Assembly: GCF_030409605.1 (NCBI RefSeq)
Contig: NZ_JAUFQG010000004.1
Coordinates: forward strand, 930,001-994,000
Length of the DNA stretch: 64,000 bases
Direction of reading: 5' to 3'
Origin: Simiduia curdlanivorans
Lineage (GTDB): Bacteria; Pseudomonadota; Gammaproteobacteria; Pseudomonadales; Cellvibrionaceae
This document shows positions 26,052-35,853 of this stretch, piece after piece (the stretch's first letter is position 1; every line of letters begins with the position of its first letter). The notes beneath the pieces are model-generated. The model saw only the letters and a program-made list of their open reading frames with translations. It had not been told where the DNA came from and did not search any database. The translations under genes were made by a program, and so were the position numbers.

Positions 26052-27338
26052 ATGACAACAGAATTAATGACCCAGACATCGACCGATGCACCCGCCGAGT
26101 TTGTTGCTGAGCAAGCGACACTTGAAGGGCTTTATCTCTACCCTTTGGCCGCTGAGCAAGCTGACGCCGGTGCCGTCTATCAATGGCAAACTTACCAGCA
26201 GGGCGAGTGGTCGGGTGTGTCGCAAGGCGACGCCGATAGCCTACTACAGGCGTTTGAGGTGTTGCCGGCCAATGTTGTTGTGGTGCTTCCCGCCAGCAGC
26301 GTGGTCACCCGCCGTGTGACGGTGAGCGAGGTGGAGCGCAGGCACTATAAAAAACTTATACCCTTTCAGCTCGAAGAAGACATTATCGAAGATGTAGAGG
26401 ATCTACATTTTGTTTTTTCAAGTTTGGTTGGCGATAGCGTGGATCTTGCCTATACCGACAAAGCCCTTCTTAGCCAGTGGCTAACGCCACTGCTGGAAAA
26501 AAACATGTCGATCAGCCTAGTTACCAGCGAGGCGTGTTTATTGCCGGTGCTGGGCGAAAGTGGCTGGTGTTTTTTGTTAAAGGGCGATCGTATTGATTAT
26601 CGCTTTAGCCGCAACCTCTACGGCACTCTTGCTTTGAGTTTGGCGCCACTTTTCTTTAAAAGCTTGATGGCCAAGCGCGAGGTGCCAACGCAGATTGAGC
26701 TTATCGCCGAATCGAACGACGGCCTGGCCGAGCTCGCCCAAGCGTTACCGCAAGCTTTGCAGGCGGTAGTGCAAAAGCGCCGCGTGCTAGCAACCCCACT
26801 GGCCGCGACCACGCTCAATAGCGTGAACTTGGCGGTGGGTTATTTTTTTCCGCGTATTCCCATCGCGCGCTGGTGGGCGCAATTGCGTTTGCCAACCCTG
26901 TTGTTGGGCATCGGTTTGGCGGTGCATTTGGCCGTTGCCTTAACGGAGTGGCAGCTGGCCAGTAGCCGCACCGAAGATGTTAAAGCTGCGATCACTGAAC
27001 GCTACCGCGCGGCGGTACCGGTGGGCGCGATCAGTGATCCGCTCAAGCAATTGCGCAACCAAGTGGATCGCTTAGGCAACACCGGCAGTGCCAGTAACGC
27101 GCTGTTTATTCTGTCGCACTCGGTGCCTGTGCTCACTGCCATCGACGGCGTGGAAGTGAAAAACTTGCAGTTTATCAATGATGCCCAAGAGCTTCGCTTA
27201 ACGATTCAAGCGCCGGCCTTGGCCGATGTAGACGCGCTGAGCGCAAATTTTAAAGCCAAGGGCTTTGGCGCCGAGGTGTTGTCCGTTAACGTCAATCAAG
27301 GTGTGCATCAGGCGCGTTTGAAGGTAACCAGAAAATGA
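26052..27338 (+). CDS. gspL: Type II secretion assembly protein GspL
   Basis: 428 residues. The cytoplasmic actin-like domain (VVVVLPASSVVTRRVTVSEVERR, then FQLEEDIIEDVEDLHFV) binds GspE in the family; a single membrane helix lies near residues 275-300 (LLLGIGLAVHLAVALTEW), followed by a ferredoxin-like periplasmic domain (IDGVEVKNLQFINDAQELRLTIQ). It overlaps gspM by four bases (ATGA). Confidence 0.92.
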   Translation: MTTELMTQTSTDAPAEFVAEQATLEGLYLYPLAAEQADAGAVYQWQTYQQGEWSGVSQGDADSLLQAFEVLPANVVVVLPASSVVTRRVTVSEVERRHYKKLIPFQLEEDIIEDVEDLHFVFSSLVGDSVDLAYTDKALLSQWLTPLLEKNMSISLVTSEACLLPVLGESGWCFLLKGDRIDYRFSRNLYGTLALSLAPLFFKSLMAKREVPTQIELIAESNDGLAELAQALPQALQAVVQKRRVLATPLAATTLNSVNLAVGYFFPRIPIARWWAQLRLPTLLLGIGLAVHLAVALTEWQLASSRTEDVKAAITERYRAAVPVGAISDPLKQLRNQVDRLGNTGSASNALFILSHSVPVLTAIDGVEVKNLQFINDAQELRLTIQAPALADVDALSANFKAKGFGAEVLSVNVNQGVHQARLKVTRK

Positions 27339-27832
27339 CCAATCAAAACCCTATTTCAGAATTTCTTTTTGCTCGGCCACTACGCGAGCAAACCCTGCTC
27401 GCCATTGGCGGCTGTTGTATTGCGCTGATGTTGTTGTGGCTGGTGATTGTTAAACCCATTCATGGGCTTAGGGATGAGGCATCAAAAACCTTAGTGCGCA
27501 CGCAACAAATTTATGCGGAAGTGGATCAATTGGCCGCACAGCTCGAGGCCAGCAGATCTACCGGCGATGCCAATACGCGCTCGAGCAATGCCAGCATGAC
27601 CGAAATTATTGATGTCAGTCTGCGCAAGTACGGCTTGTCTATTCGCGGCATTCAGCCGGGGCAGCAAGGCGAAGTCTTTGTGCGTCTCGAAGCTTCGCCA
27701 ACGCAATCGGTTTGGCAGTGGCTGTATGAGATGGAGGCCGTGGTTGGTGTCAAAGTCAACGAGCTGACCATAAATCCAACGGAGAAAGAAGGTTGGGTTT
27801 TATTAACGGCACGATTAGAACAAGCGCGCTAA
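27335..27832 (+). CDS. gspM: Type II secretion protein GspM
   Basis: 165 residues with one N-terminal membrane helix (LLAIGGCCIALMLLWLVIV), a coiled-coil linker and a small ferredoxin-like domain ending VLLTARLEQAR. Length and position fit GspM, the partner of GspL. Start ATG overlaps the gspL stop. Confidence 0.9.
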   Translation: MTNQNPISEFLFARPLREQTLLAIGGCCIALMLLWLVIVKPIHGLRDEASKTLVRTQQIYAEVDQLAAQLEASRSTGDANTRSSNASMTEIIDVSLRKYGLSIRGIQPGQQGEVFVRLEASPTQSVWQWLYEMEAVVGVKVNELTINPTEKEGWVLLTARLEQAR

Positions 27833-27863
27833 GCGCAGAGATAAAAACAGAAGTGAACGAGTT

Positions 27864-28643
27864 ATGAAAATTTGGCGTTGGATTGTTCTAGGCGTAGTGT
27901 TGCTTTTTGTTTGGGTGCTACTGCTCGCGCCACCGACGCTGGTTGCTAATTTGGCCGCCAACGCTGGGCTGCAGCTGCAAGGTGTGTCCGGTAGCCTCTG
28001 GGCCGGCACGGCGAAGTCGGCGCGTTTGCAGCTGGGCAAGGTGCGCGGCAACAACCTTATCTTCGATATCGGCGAGTTTTCCTGGCGCCTAGAGCCTTTC
28101 TCGCTACTCGCGTTAAAGGCTTGTGCTGAGGTGGAAACCCAGTTGACTGTTCAGCAAGTTAAGGGTCGCGTTTGTGCATCGGCTGCCGGCAATGTCCGGG
28201 CAGAAAATCTAAGAATCAATTTCCCCGCCAGCTTTATCGAGCTTATGGCGCCGCTTGAGGCCAGTGGTCGAGTCATGCTGGCTTTAGATGATTTTCAGCT
28301 TTCCGGCGCGCAGGTTGAGCAGATGACGGGCGCCGGGCGCATTGAAAATTTAAATGTGCTTATCGGCAAAGATTGGCAAAACTTTGGTCATTTAAATCTC
28401 CAGGTGTCGGCGGCCGCGGCGCCCAATAGCGGTTTTGATTTTAGCTTGGTGAGCGATGACAGCGCGCTGCAGTGGCAGGCGAATGCTCCGGAGGTTCGGT
28501 TGGGTAACCAAGGTTTTGAAATGCATCTGCGCTCGTCCCTAAAGCTCTCCGAATCCTACCAATTGCAGTGGGGTGAGGGCTTGGCCATGATGGGTTTTGA
28601 GGAAAAAGATGGCGCTTACTTAATTGAAACCCGGTTGCCATAG
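27864..28643 (+). CDS. gspN: Type II secretion protein GspN
   Basis: 259 residues. An N-terminal hydrophobic segment (RWIVLGVVLLFVWVLLLA) is followed by the GspN-like region LQGVSGSLWAGTAKSARLQLG and repeated beta strands ending GAYLIETRLP. GspN is an optional T2SS component of unclear role, present in Pseudomonas- and Xanthomonas-like systems. The stop TAG directly abuts the ATG of apbE. Confidence 0.85.
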   Translation: MKIWRWIVLGVVLLFVWVLLLAPPTLVANLAANAGLQLQGVSGSLWAGTAKSARLQLGKVRGNNLIFDIGEFSWRLEPFSLLALKACAEVETQLTVQQVKGRVCASAAGNVRAENLRINFPASFIELMAPLEASGRVMLALDDFQLSGAQVEQMTGAGRIENLNVLIGKDWQNFGHLNLQVSAAAAPNSGFDFSLVSDDSALQWQANAPEVRLGNQGFEMHLRSSLKLSESYQLQWGEGLAMMGFEEKDGAYLIETRLP

Positions 28644-29624
28644 ATGTTGCGCCTGTTATTGCTTCTGTGGCTTGCGAGTCTGTCGCTGATTAGCCAAGCC
28701 GATTGGATCTATAAAACCGACGCCATCATGGGCACGGAAATCAGTGTTTACCTCTGGCACGACGATAGCGCTGCGGGCGAGCAAGCGGCGGCGGCGGTGA
28801 TGGCCGAAATGCGCCTTATCGATCAATGGCTTAGCCCTTGGGTAGAAACCAGCGAGCTGTATAAGGTCAACCAGCAAGCCGCGCGGGCGCCGGTCCCTAT
28901 TAGTGCGCCGTTTGCCGAACTGATTGCGCGCTCGATACACTACAGTGACCTGAGCAGCGGTGCCTTCGATATCACCTTTGCCTCAGTTGGCTTTAGCTAC
29001 GACTATCGAGCCAAGGTTCAGCCTAGCGATGCCGACCGAGAGCGCTTGCTACCGGCCATTAACTACAAGCTACTGACGTTGGATCGCGATAAGCTGAGCT
29101 TGGCTTTTGCGCATCCCGATATCCGCATTGATCTGGGCGGCATTGCCAAGGGTTATGCGGTCGACAGAGCCATAGAGGTGCTGCAAGGCTTTGGCGTTGC
29201 CCACGCGACGGTGAGTGCCGGTGGCGACAGTCGATTGTTGGGTAATAAGCGCGGTAAACCCTGGGTGGTTGGCGTGAAAAATCCGCGCAACGAAAAGGCT
29301 ATGGCGCTTAAATTGCCTTTGGAAAGTACGGCAATATCGACCTCTGGTGATTACGAACGATTCTTTATCGACGAAACCACGGGCGAGCGCATACACCACA
29401 TCATGAACCCACAAACCGGTAAGGCCACGCAAGGCGTTACCAGTGTGACGGTCTTGGGCCAGCAGGGGTTCGATACCGATCCTCTCTCAACCACCGTCTT
29501 TGTATTGGGTGTGGAAAAAGGTTTGGCGTTGATCGAGCAGCTGCCGGGGTTCGATGCAATAATTATCGATTCCAGTGGCAAACTGCATTTCAGTAGTGGA
29601 TTAATGCCGCCCGCCCAGAACTAA
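28644..29624 (+). CDS. apbE: FAD:protein FMN transferase ApbE
   Basis: 326 residues with an N-terminal signal-like segment (LLLLLWLASLSLISQA). ApbE moves FMN from FAD onto Ser/Thr of exported target proteins. Visible family motifs are DAIMGTEISVYLW, IDLGGIAKGYAVDRA, SAGGDSRLLG, STSGDYERFF and IHHIMNPQTGKAT, with an acidic metal site in the DTDPLSTTVFVLG segment. The gene begins at the base after the gspN stop, so it is the last gene of the gsp operon. I saw no obvious flavinylation target next to it. Confidence 0.92.
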   Translation: MLRLLLLLWLASLSLISQADWIYKTDAIMGTEISVYLWHDDSAAGEQAAAAVMAEMRLIDQWLSPWVETSELYKVNQQAARAPVPISAPFAELIARSIHYSDLSSGAFDITFASVGFSYDYRAKVQPSDADRERLLPAINYKLLTLDRDKLSLAFAHPDIRIDLGGIAKGYAVDRAIEVLQGFGVAHATVSAGGDSRLLGNKRGKPWVVGVKNPRNEKAMALKLPLESTAISTSGDYERFFIDETTGERIHHIMNPQTGKATQGVTSVTVLGQQGFDTDPLSTTVFVLGVEKGLALIEQLPGFDAIIIDSSGKLHFSSGLMPPAQN

Positions 29625-29630
29625 GGGCTT

Positions 29631-29652
29631 AAGCCTGCCTGCCGGTAGGTTT
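29631..29652 (+). terminator. weak hairpin after apbE
   Basis: AAGCCTGCC-TGCC-GGTAGGTTT forms nine pairs, two of them G-U, seven bases after the apbE stop. The T run is short, so termination may be partial. Confidence 0.35.
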
Positions 29653-29784
29653 CAAGCCTCGGGCTGGGTAGAATTCGCTAAATGTGGGATACACCAAGGA
29701 TTTTGCACGAGCGAACCGGTAAGCTAGCGGCTTTTTGTGTCAATCTACTTGGCGTGCCAATGCCGATGTTTTAGCTAGCTGGGT

Positions 29785-29814
29785 TTGGCCTGTGCCTTAC
29801 CTGGCATATATAAC
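29785..29814 (+). promoter_or_regulatory. possible promoter of the Agl-like motor cluster
   Basis: TTGGCC followed 16 bases later by TATATA, or 18 bases later by TATAAC, about 25 bases before the ATG at 29837. The 212-base gap also holds the hairpin after apbE and nothing else I recognise. Confidence 0.4.
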
Positions 29815-29836
29815 GAAATAAGTTCGGGGATTAAGG

Positions 29837-30361
29837 ATGTTGAAAAGCAACCAATGGCGGCGCTGGGGCGCAAGTGCGTTCTGTGCCTTAGCGCTGGGAA
29901 TCGCTAGCGCGCAAGCGCAGGAAGCCAGCGACGTTGAGGCGTTAAAACAGCGGGTGCTGGAATTAAATCGAGATCTACTCATCCTCGAAGAAGAACTATT
30001 ATTCCCAGCCAATACCCAGATGAGCGTGTTTCTGTCGATGGACGTGGGCAAGTTCTTTACCCTCGACTCGGTCAAGCTCATGGTGGATGACCAGCTAGTC
30101 GCTAGCCACCTCTACACCCATCAGCAGCTTGATGCACTGTTTCGCGGCGGCGTTCAGCGTCTGTATCTGGGTAACCTGAAAGCCGGTGCCCATGAAATCA
30201 GTGCCATATTCGTGGGCCAGGGTCCCGATGGCCGCGATTACAAGCGCGGCGCTCGGCTAACGATCGACAAAGACGAAGACCCCAAGGTGTTGGAGATTCG
30301 CATCACCGATTCGACGGCGCGCATGCAGCCCGAGTTTGATATCAAGGAATGGGATAACTGA
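29837..30361 (+). CDS. Small exported protein of the Agl-like cluster
   Basis: 174 residues: signal peptide ending SAQAQ (about residue 27), a short coiled coil (VEALKQRVLELNRDLLILEEELLF), then a beta-rich domain (VKLMVDDQLVASHLY, RLYLGNLKAGAHEISAIF) resembling an Ig-like or carbohydrate-binding sandwich. GGGGATTAAGG precedes the ATG. Homologues in similar clusters are sometimes mislabelled as AraC regulators; nothing here binds DNA. It is first in the run that leads to the ExbB/ExbD motor, three bases from the next gene, so a periplasmic accessory role is likely. Confidence 0.6.
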   Translation: MLKSNQWRRWGASAFCALALGIASAQAQEASDVEALKQRVLELNRDLLILEEELLFPANTQMSVFLSMDVGKFFTLDSVKLMVDDQLVASHLYTHQQLDALFRGGVQRLYLGNLKAGAHEISAIFVGQGPDGRDYKRGARLTIDKDEDPKVLEIRITDSTARMQPEFDIKEWDN

Positions 30362-30363
30362 TA

Positions 30364-32241
30364 GTGACACGGCCTAGCTGTATTACCGCCGTGAAACGCA
30401 CCCTGCTGGCTGCGCTTACGGTTGCCTCGGCGGCGAGCTTTGCGGCCGACGAACCCCTCCCAACTAGCGTGGCTGATCTGCGCTATGGCGTAACCCTGTA
30501 CGAATATTACCAAGCCAATTATTTTGCCGCCTTGAGTGAACTCATGGTGGCCGAGGCGCGCGGTGGTATTCAAGGCCACAAAGATAACCCTGAACTCATT
30601 GCCGGCAGTATCGGCCTAGCCTTCGGCATGGAAGAGCGCGCCGGGGCTGCTTTTACCAAATTACTCGATCAAGCTCGGCCGCAAGTAGTGCGCGATACGG
30701 CTTGGTTTTACCTTGGTAAGTTGCAGTACCATCAAGGCGATTGGCTCGGCGCCGAACAGAGTTTTAGTCAAATATCGCCCGAGGTGGATAAGCGCCTGAA
30801 GCGCGAACTGGCCTCTATGCGGGTGCAGGTGTTGTTGCGCAATAATGACTTCAAAGGCGCAAAAGAGCTTGTTGATGGCCTAGAGAACTTGGGCAATTGG
30901 GCCGAGCTGATTCATTACAACATGGGTGTGTCTTTTGGCCGCGAAGGCGATGCCGTGGCGGCGCAAAGATATCTGGCCAATGTCACCGGCACGGAACTTA
31001 ACGCAAACCCAGTTGAGCAAAAGCTACAGCGCGCGCTGCGCGATAGAGCTTACACCGCAAGTGGCTATGTGCACATTCAGCAAGGTGAATACGATGATGC
31101 GGTGGCCCAGTTTCAACGGGTGCGTCTAACCGGCCCCTATTCAGACCGCGCGTTGCTTGGCTTGGGTTGGGCAGAGATTTCGCGCAAGAATTACGACAAG
31201 GCCTTAGCGCCTTGGCAAACCTTAAGTGAAGGCTCGCTACAGCAGAGCCCAGTGTTAGAATCGCTGTTGGCGATACCTTATGCATACGAGCAGCTAAATG
31301 CCGATGTGGCCGCTTTATCGGCCTATGAAAGTGCCGAGCTAATCTTCATGCGCGAGCTGGAAAAAATTGCTAGCTTGCGAGAAAAATTAGCCGAGCAATT
31401 TCTATTAGAAAGTATTCGTTCAGCGGCCAGCAATCAGAATCAAAGTTGGTTTGCACTGGACGAAAAAGTCGCGCTGCAGCCAGAGCTAGCCTATCTTACG
31501 GAAATTTTTGCGCGCAACGACTTTCAAACCAAAGTGCAGTCGGTGCGGGATCTATTGTTCTTGCAGGCAACGCTAAAACAGTGGAACGAAAAGCAACGTG
31601 TGTACGCAGACCTGTTGGTTCTACGCGGTCAGGTGCGCGAACAAAAACTCGCCAACATGGAAGCCACCGGCTTGCTGACCCAAGAGGCCGAATTGCGCGA
31701 ACAAGCCGCCGACTTAAGCGCTTGGGTTACGGCGGTAGAGAAAGACCGCGACTATTTAGCGCTGATTACCGACGAAGATTTGCTCGATAACTTAGACATT
31801 GTCGACACCGCTCTTGAGAACCTCGAGGACATGAGCGCCAGTGGCGAGGATATGAGTGAGGAGCTTCGACAGCTGAAGTTTTTCCGGGGCATCATTAGCT
31901 GGCAGGCGCAGAATAATTTCTCAGAAAATTTATGGGCACAAAAGCGTCACTTAGCCGAGCTAAACGCTCAGCTTGAAAAACTCACGCAAACGCAAAAGTC
32001 GCTGCAAAAAGCCATTGATGAAGCGCCTGAAATTCTGCCCTATCAGCAGCGCATGAGCGCACTCGACCAGCGTTTAGCAGCTGAAACTATGGCTATTGAT
32101 CAACAATTGGCCGCCGAAGAAAAAGCGCTCCGAGCGCAAGTATTGAAAGCACTCGATGAGCAACAAATTCGCGTTAAAAATTACCTAGCGCGCGCCCGCT
32201 TAAGTGTGGCGCGCCTGTACGATGAGCGGTTAAAGCAGTGA
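30364..32241 (+). CDS. Exported TPR and coiled-coil protein
   Basis: 625 residues from a GTG two bases after the preceding stop. A signal peptide (cut near SFAADE) precedes TPR-like helices (LYEYYQANYFAALSELMVAEA, AWFYLGKLQYHQGDWLGAEQSF, YVHIQQGEYDDAVAQFQRV) up to about residue 330. The second half is largely coiled coil, rich in Glu/Gln/Ala/Leu (HLAELNAQLEKLTQTQKSLQ). It overlaps the next gene at one base. Resembles the periplasmic TPR components seen near Agl/Glt motors; specific function unknown. Confidence 0.65.
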   Translation: MTRPSCITAVKRTLLAALTVASAASFAADEPLPTSVADLRYGVTLYEYYQANYFAALSELMVAEARGGIQGHKDNPELIAGSIGLAFGMEERAGAAFTKLLDQARPQVVRDTAWFYLGKLQYHQGDWLGAEQSFSQISPEVDKRLKRELASMRVQVLLRNNDFKGAKELVDGLENLGNWAELIHYNMGVSFGREGDAVAAQRYLANVTGTELNANPVEQKLQRALRDRAYTASGYVHIQQGEYDDAVAQFQRVRLTGPYSDRALLGLGWAEISRKNYDKALAPWQTLSEGSLQQSPVLESLLAIPYAYEQLNADVAALSAYESAELIFMRELEKIASLREKLAEQFLLESIRSAASNQNQSWFALDEKVALQPELAYLTEIFARNDFQTKVQSVRDLLFLQATLKQWNEKQRVYADLLVLRGQVREQKLANMEATGLLTQEAELREQAADLSAWVTAVEKDRDYLALITDEDLLDNLDIVDTALENLEDMSASGEDMSEELRQLKFFRGIISWQAQNNFSENLWAQKRHLAELNAQLEKLTQTQKSLQKAIDEAPEILPYQQRMSALDQRLAAETMAIDQQLAAEEKALRAQVLKALDEQQIRVKNYLARARLSVARLYDERLKQ

Positions 32242-35150
32242 TGGGTATTGCCAGCATAAAACCAAAACCTCTAGTGGTGGCCATTGCCCTGCTGGGTGTG
32301 TTGAGCCTAACCAGCTGTAGCCTGTTTGACGACGAATTGGTCGACAACAGTCCAAAGCTGGAAAACCTTTTGCCGGCGCGCATGCCCGAGGTTCAGGCCA
32401 TTGTGGCCGATACGGAATTGGAAACCGTGCAGCGGCATTATCAGGCGGCGCTAGAAGTAGCGGAAGATGAAGAAATTCGTCGCGATATTCACGAGCGTTT
32501 AGCTGAACTGGCGATGATTCGCGCCGAACAAAAATTATTAGATGGCGTGGAAGACCCAGCGCCGTACTTTGCTGAAGTCGTCACCCAGTACAAAGCGCTC
32601 CTTAGCTACCCTATGGATGAGCATTACAATCCCGCGCGGCAACAAGAGGCGGTGTATCAGCTCGCCAGAGCTTACGCGCTCACCGGCGCTATGGAAGAAT
32701 CCACGCAAGCCTTGGAAACACTGACCAGCAATCATCCCGATGCGGAATTTGTGGCCGAGGCAAAGTTTCGCCAGGCCGAAGCGGCATTTAGTGCGGGCAA
32801 TTACGTTGCCGCCGCCGACGGTTATCAATTAGTTATGGATCACGGTGCCGAGACGCCGTATTTCATCAACGCCACCTACATGCATGGCTGGGCTATGTTT
32901 AAACGCGGTTGGTACCCGCAAAGCTTGGATTCTTTCACCCAAGTATTGGATATTCTGTTGCCTGAGGGCTCACAGGCATCCAGCTTAGCGCCCAGTAATT
33001 TCAATTTGTTGAATGATTCGCTGCGCATTATGGCGGTGACTTTTTCCTACCTCGACGGTCCAGATACCATCGAGCAGACCTACGCGGAAACCGGTAAGCG
33101 CCACTATCATCACTTGCTGTATGAGCACCTAGGTCGCTTGTATTTGGAAAAAGAACGCTACCGCGATAGCGCCGATACCTACGGTCACTACGTGGCGAAC
33201 AATCCGCTCGATGAATACTCGCCAAAATTTTCCGTGCTGCAAATTGAGGTCTACGGGCAGGGTAATTTCCCCTCGTTGATTCTGCCGGCGAAACAAGACT
33301 TTGTGCGCAACTACGGTTTTACCAGCGCCTATTGGAGTGGCTTGCCGGAGACAGATCGAGAGCCGATTCGCAAACATCTCTATACCTTTTTAGACGAGCT
33401 GGCCAGCTACGAGCACAGCAGCGCCCAGCAGGCCAAGGCCGATTTGGAAAAATTGCGCACTGATAAATCGGTCAAGCCGGAAGACAGAGACAAATTGATC
33501 GCCGCACAAATAGCCAAGCGCGTAGGCCACTATGCGCAGGCCGCGCTCTGGTATTCAGAATTTATTAGTACCTTTCCCGAAGATCCGAAAACCCCAGAAA
33601 TGGCGTTTTTGATGGGTGAGGCCTTGTATGAGTCGGGCAAAATGGAATCCGCTTTTGCCGCTTTCGAAAGTGTCGCCTACCGCTATAAGGACGCCAAGCG
33701 TGGAGCAGAGGCCGGCTATAGTGCCATTCTTGCGGCCACTGAAGTATTGGCGACCGATACCTTGTCTGAAGAGGATCGCGCGGCCTGGGGCGAGTTGAAA
33801 ATTGCCACCAGTCTACGCTTTGCCGATAGCTTTCCTACAGACGCTCGCTCGGCTGCGGTACTTACCCAGGCGGCCGACGAACTACTCGCATTGGGTCGTC
33901 CCGAGGAGGCGATCATCGCCGCCCAGCGCGTGACCCAGTGGCAGCCCGAGCCGAACGCCGAGCTACGCAAAACCGCGTGGCTCATTTTGGGTCAAAGTTA
34001 TTACGATACTAATCAATACGCGCAAGCCGAGTCTGCCTACCAGGAAGTCCTCAACTACCTGCCAAAGGATGATCCGGCGCGCAAAGATATCACCACCCGC
34101 ATTGCTGCGAGCGTGTATCGATCGGCCGAACAGTTACTGGCCGCAGGCACCGTGATGGCCGCTGTGGATCAACTCGTGCGGGTGCAGGCTTTGGCTCCAG
34201 GAAGTGATATTGCTATCAGCGCGCAATACGATGCCGCTAGTTACTTAATGGATTTAGAGCAGTGGGATGAAGCGCAGAAATTATTGTTAGATTTTAGAAA
34301 ACAATACCCAGACCATAAACTCACGCCCAGTATCACGCCGAAAATGGTGGTGATCTATGAAAAACAGGAGAGCTGGTCGCTCGCAGCGGATGAATTATTA
34401 AAACAAGCCAGGGTGAGTGCCGATCCAGTGCTGCAACAGCAGTCGCTATTTGTTGCCGCCGAGTACTATGAGCGCGATAAAAAAGTGCCAGAGGCAATCA
34501 ATTACTATCGCGAATATGCGCACAATTATCCCGAGCCCTTTAGTCAAAATTTAGAAGCGCAATATAAATTGAGCGAACTGTATTTGCAGGAAGGTAATGA
34601 CCAGAATCGCAATTTTTGGCTGCGCAAAATGATCGATACCGATCGCGACGCCGGCGAAAATCGCTCCGATCGCTCGATCTTTTTGGCGGCCATGGCAACC
34701 AGCGTTTTTGCCGACGAAGCCTACCAGCAGTTTGCTAGCTTGCCGTTGAAATTACCCTTGAAAACCTCTTTGGCAAACAAGAAGAAGGCGCTGCAAAATA
34801 CCTTGAATAAATACCAAGCGCTAAGCGCTTACGGTGTCTCTGAGTACACCACCCAAGCCAGTCACCGGGTTGGCGCCATCTACGCTCAGCTTAGCCGCGA
34901 TCTTATGGACTCCCAGCGTCCTAAAGGATTGGATGAACTGGAGCTCGAGCAGTACGAAATTTTATTGGAAGAGCAGGCTTTTCCGTTCGAAGAGCAAGCC
35001 ATTGAAATTTTCGAAACCAATGCGCAGAGATCCTGGGCCGGTATCTATGATAGCTGGGTCAAGCAGAGCTTTGCTGAATTAGAAAAGCTATTGCCGGCGA
35101 GATATAGAAAGCAGGAAGCCGTTGTGGAGGTTAGCAATGCGCTGCGTTAA
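32241..35150 (+). CDS. Large TPR-repeat lipoprotein
   Basis: 969 residues from the ATG at 32241, whose A is the last base of the preceding TGA; a GTG three bases earlier is possible. The lipobox LTSC gives a lipidated Cys near residue 27. Many TPR repeats run through the mature part (AVYQLARAYALTGAMEESTQAL, ILGQSYYDTNQYAQAESAYQEVL, INYYREYAHNYPEPF). Its size and placement resemble the large TPR proteins (GltE/AglT type) of Myxococcus gliding clusters. Probably anchored in a membrane facing the periplasm as a scaffold. Confidence 0.7.
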   Translation: MGIASIKPKPLVVAIALLGVLSLTSCSLFDDELVDNSPKLENLLPARMPEVQAIVADTELETVQRHYQAALEVAEDEEIRRDIHERLAELAMIRAEQKLLDGVEDPAPYFAEVVTQYKALLSYPMDEHYNPARQQEAVYQLARAYALTGAMEESTQALETLTSNHPDAEFVAEAKFRQAEAAFSAGNYVAAADGYQLVMDHGAETPYFINATYMHGWAMFKRGWYPQSLDSFTQVLDILLPEGSQASSLAPSNFNLLNDSLRIMAVTFSYLDGPDTIEQTYAETGKRHYHHLLYEHLGRLYLEKERYRDSADTYGHYVANNPLDEYSPKFSVLQIEVYGQGNFPSLILPAKQDFVRNYGFTSAYWSGLPETDREPIRKHLYTFLDELASYEHSSAQQAKADLEKLRTDKSVKPEDRDKLIAAQIAKRVGHYAQAALWYSEFISTFPEDPKTPEMAFLMGEALYESGKMESAFAAFESVAYRYKDAKRGAEAGYSAILAATEVLATDTLSEEDRAAWGELKIATSLRFADSFPTDARSAAVLTQAADELLALGRPEEAIIAAQRVTQWQPEPNAELRKTAWLILGQSYYDTNQYAQAESAYQEVLNYLPKDDPARKDITTRIAASVYRSAEQLLAAGTVMAAVDQLVRVQALAPGSDIAISAQYDAASYLMDLEQWDEAQKLLLDFRKQYPDHKLTPSITPKMVVIYEKQESWSLAADELLKQARVSADPVLQQQSLFVAAEYYERDKKVPEAINYYREYAHNYPEPFSQNLEAQYKLSELYLQEGNDQNRNFWLRKMIDTDRDAGENRSDRSIFLAAMATSVFADEAYQQFASLPLKLPLKTSLANKKKALQNTLNKYQALSAYGVSEYTTQASHRVGAIYAQLSRDLMDSQRPKGLDELELEQYEILLEEQAFPFEEQAIEIFETNAQRSWAGIYDSWVKQSFAELEKLLPARYRKQEAVVEVSNALR

Positions 35151-35853
35151 TTATTCTCGCGTTTTACTTGTGATCGCCTTTCTGTTGCTAGCCGGTTGTA
35201 ATACGGCGCCGGTGGAAAAGAAAGATGCGCAGCAACGCGAAGTAGAGCTGCCAGTGGTCGATCCGTCGGCCATTGTCACCCGTGTCCCTAGCCCCAACCC
35301 CTACGATCAATTAGCGGAACCCAACGACCCAGAGGTGCGCGCCATATTTGAAAAGGCCAATGGGCTTATGGCCAAGCAACAATGGGCTTCGGCCGAAGCA
35401 TTGTTGCTGCAGGCGATAGCACAAGCGCCTAGCTATGCCGGCTTGTACTATAACTTGGGCCGGGTTTATCAAAAGTTAAACCGGCCCGAAGACGCCGAAG
35501 CGCAGTACCGCAATGCCATTGGGCTCAATAGTCAGCACATCTACGCCTATAACGCCTTGGCGCAATTAAAGCGCGAAGCCGGCGCCTTTGACGAAGCTGA
35601 GGCCCTGTATCAGCAAGCGCTCGCGGTCTGGCCCGATCACGCCGATAGCTACAAAAATTTAGGCATTCTGTACGACCTCTACATGGGCAAGTTGCAAGAG
35701 GCGTTAGTGCAATACAAAAATTATCAAGCTTTACAGCCCGAGCCGGATCGTTTGATGGCCGCGTGGATTATCGATTTAGAACGCCGATTGCCCGCCGAGC
35801 CAGCGTCTGAAACAGCGCCCGTTGAATCCACCGAAGAGGTGAGTGCAGAATGA
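35137..35853 (+). CDS. TPR lipoprotein of the Agl-like cluster
   Basis: 238 residues. The ATG at 35137 lies inside the end of the preceding gene and opens a lipoprotein signal (VIAFLLLAGC). About three TPRs follow (AEALLLQAIAQAPSYAGLYYNLGRVYQKLNRPEDAEAQY and on), then an acidic Pro/Glu-rich tail. The small gene after it overlaps by four bases. Likely a periplasmic scaffold like GltC, by analogy. Confidence 0.7.
   Translation: MRCVNYSRVLLVIAFLLLAGCNTAPVEKKDAQQREVELPVVDPSAIVTRVPSPNPYDQLAEPNDPEVRAIFEKANGLMAKQQWASAEALLLQAIAQAPSYAGLYYNLGRVYQKLNRPEDAEAQYRNAIGLNSQHIYAYNALAQLKREAGAFDEAEALYQQALAVWPDHADSYKNLGILYDLYMGKLQEALVQYKNYQALQPEPDRLMAAWIIDLERRLPAEPASETAPVESTEEVSAE

Noticed and set aside
17044..29624. 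Missing gspO taken as a sign of a broken secretion system
   Set aside because: The prepilin peptidase is often encoded elsewhere with the type IV pilus genes, and all other core genes are intact.
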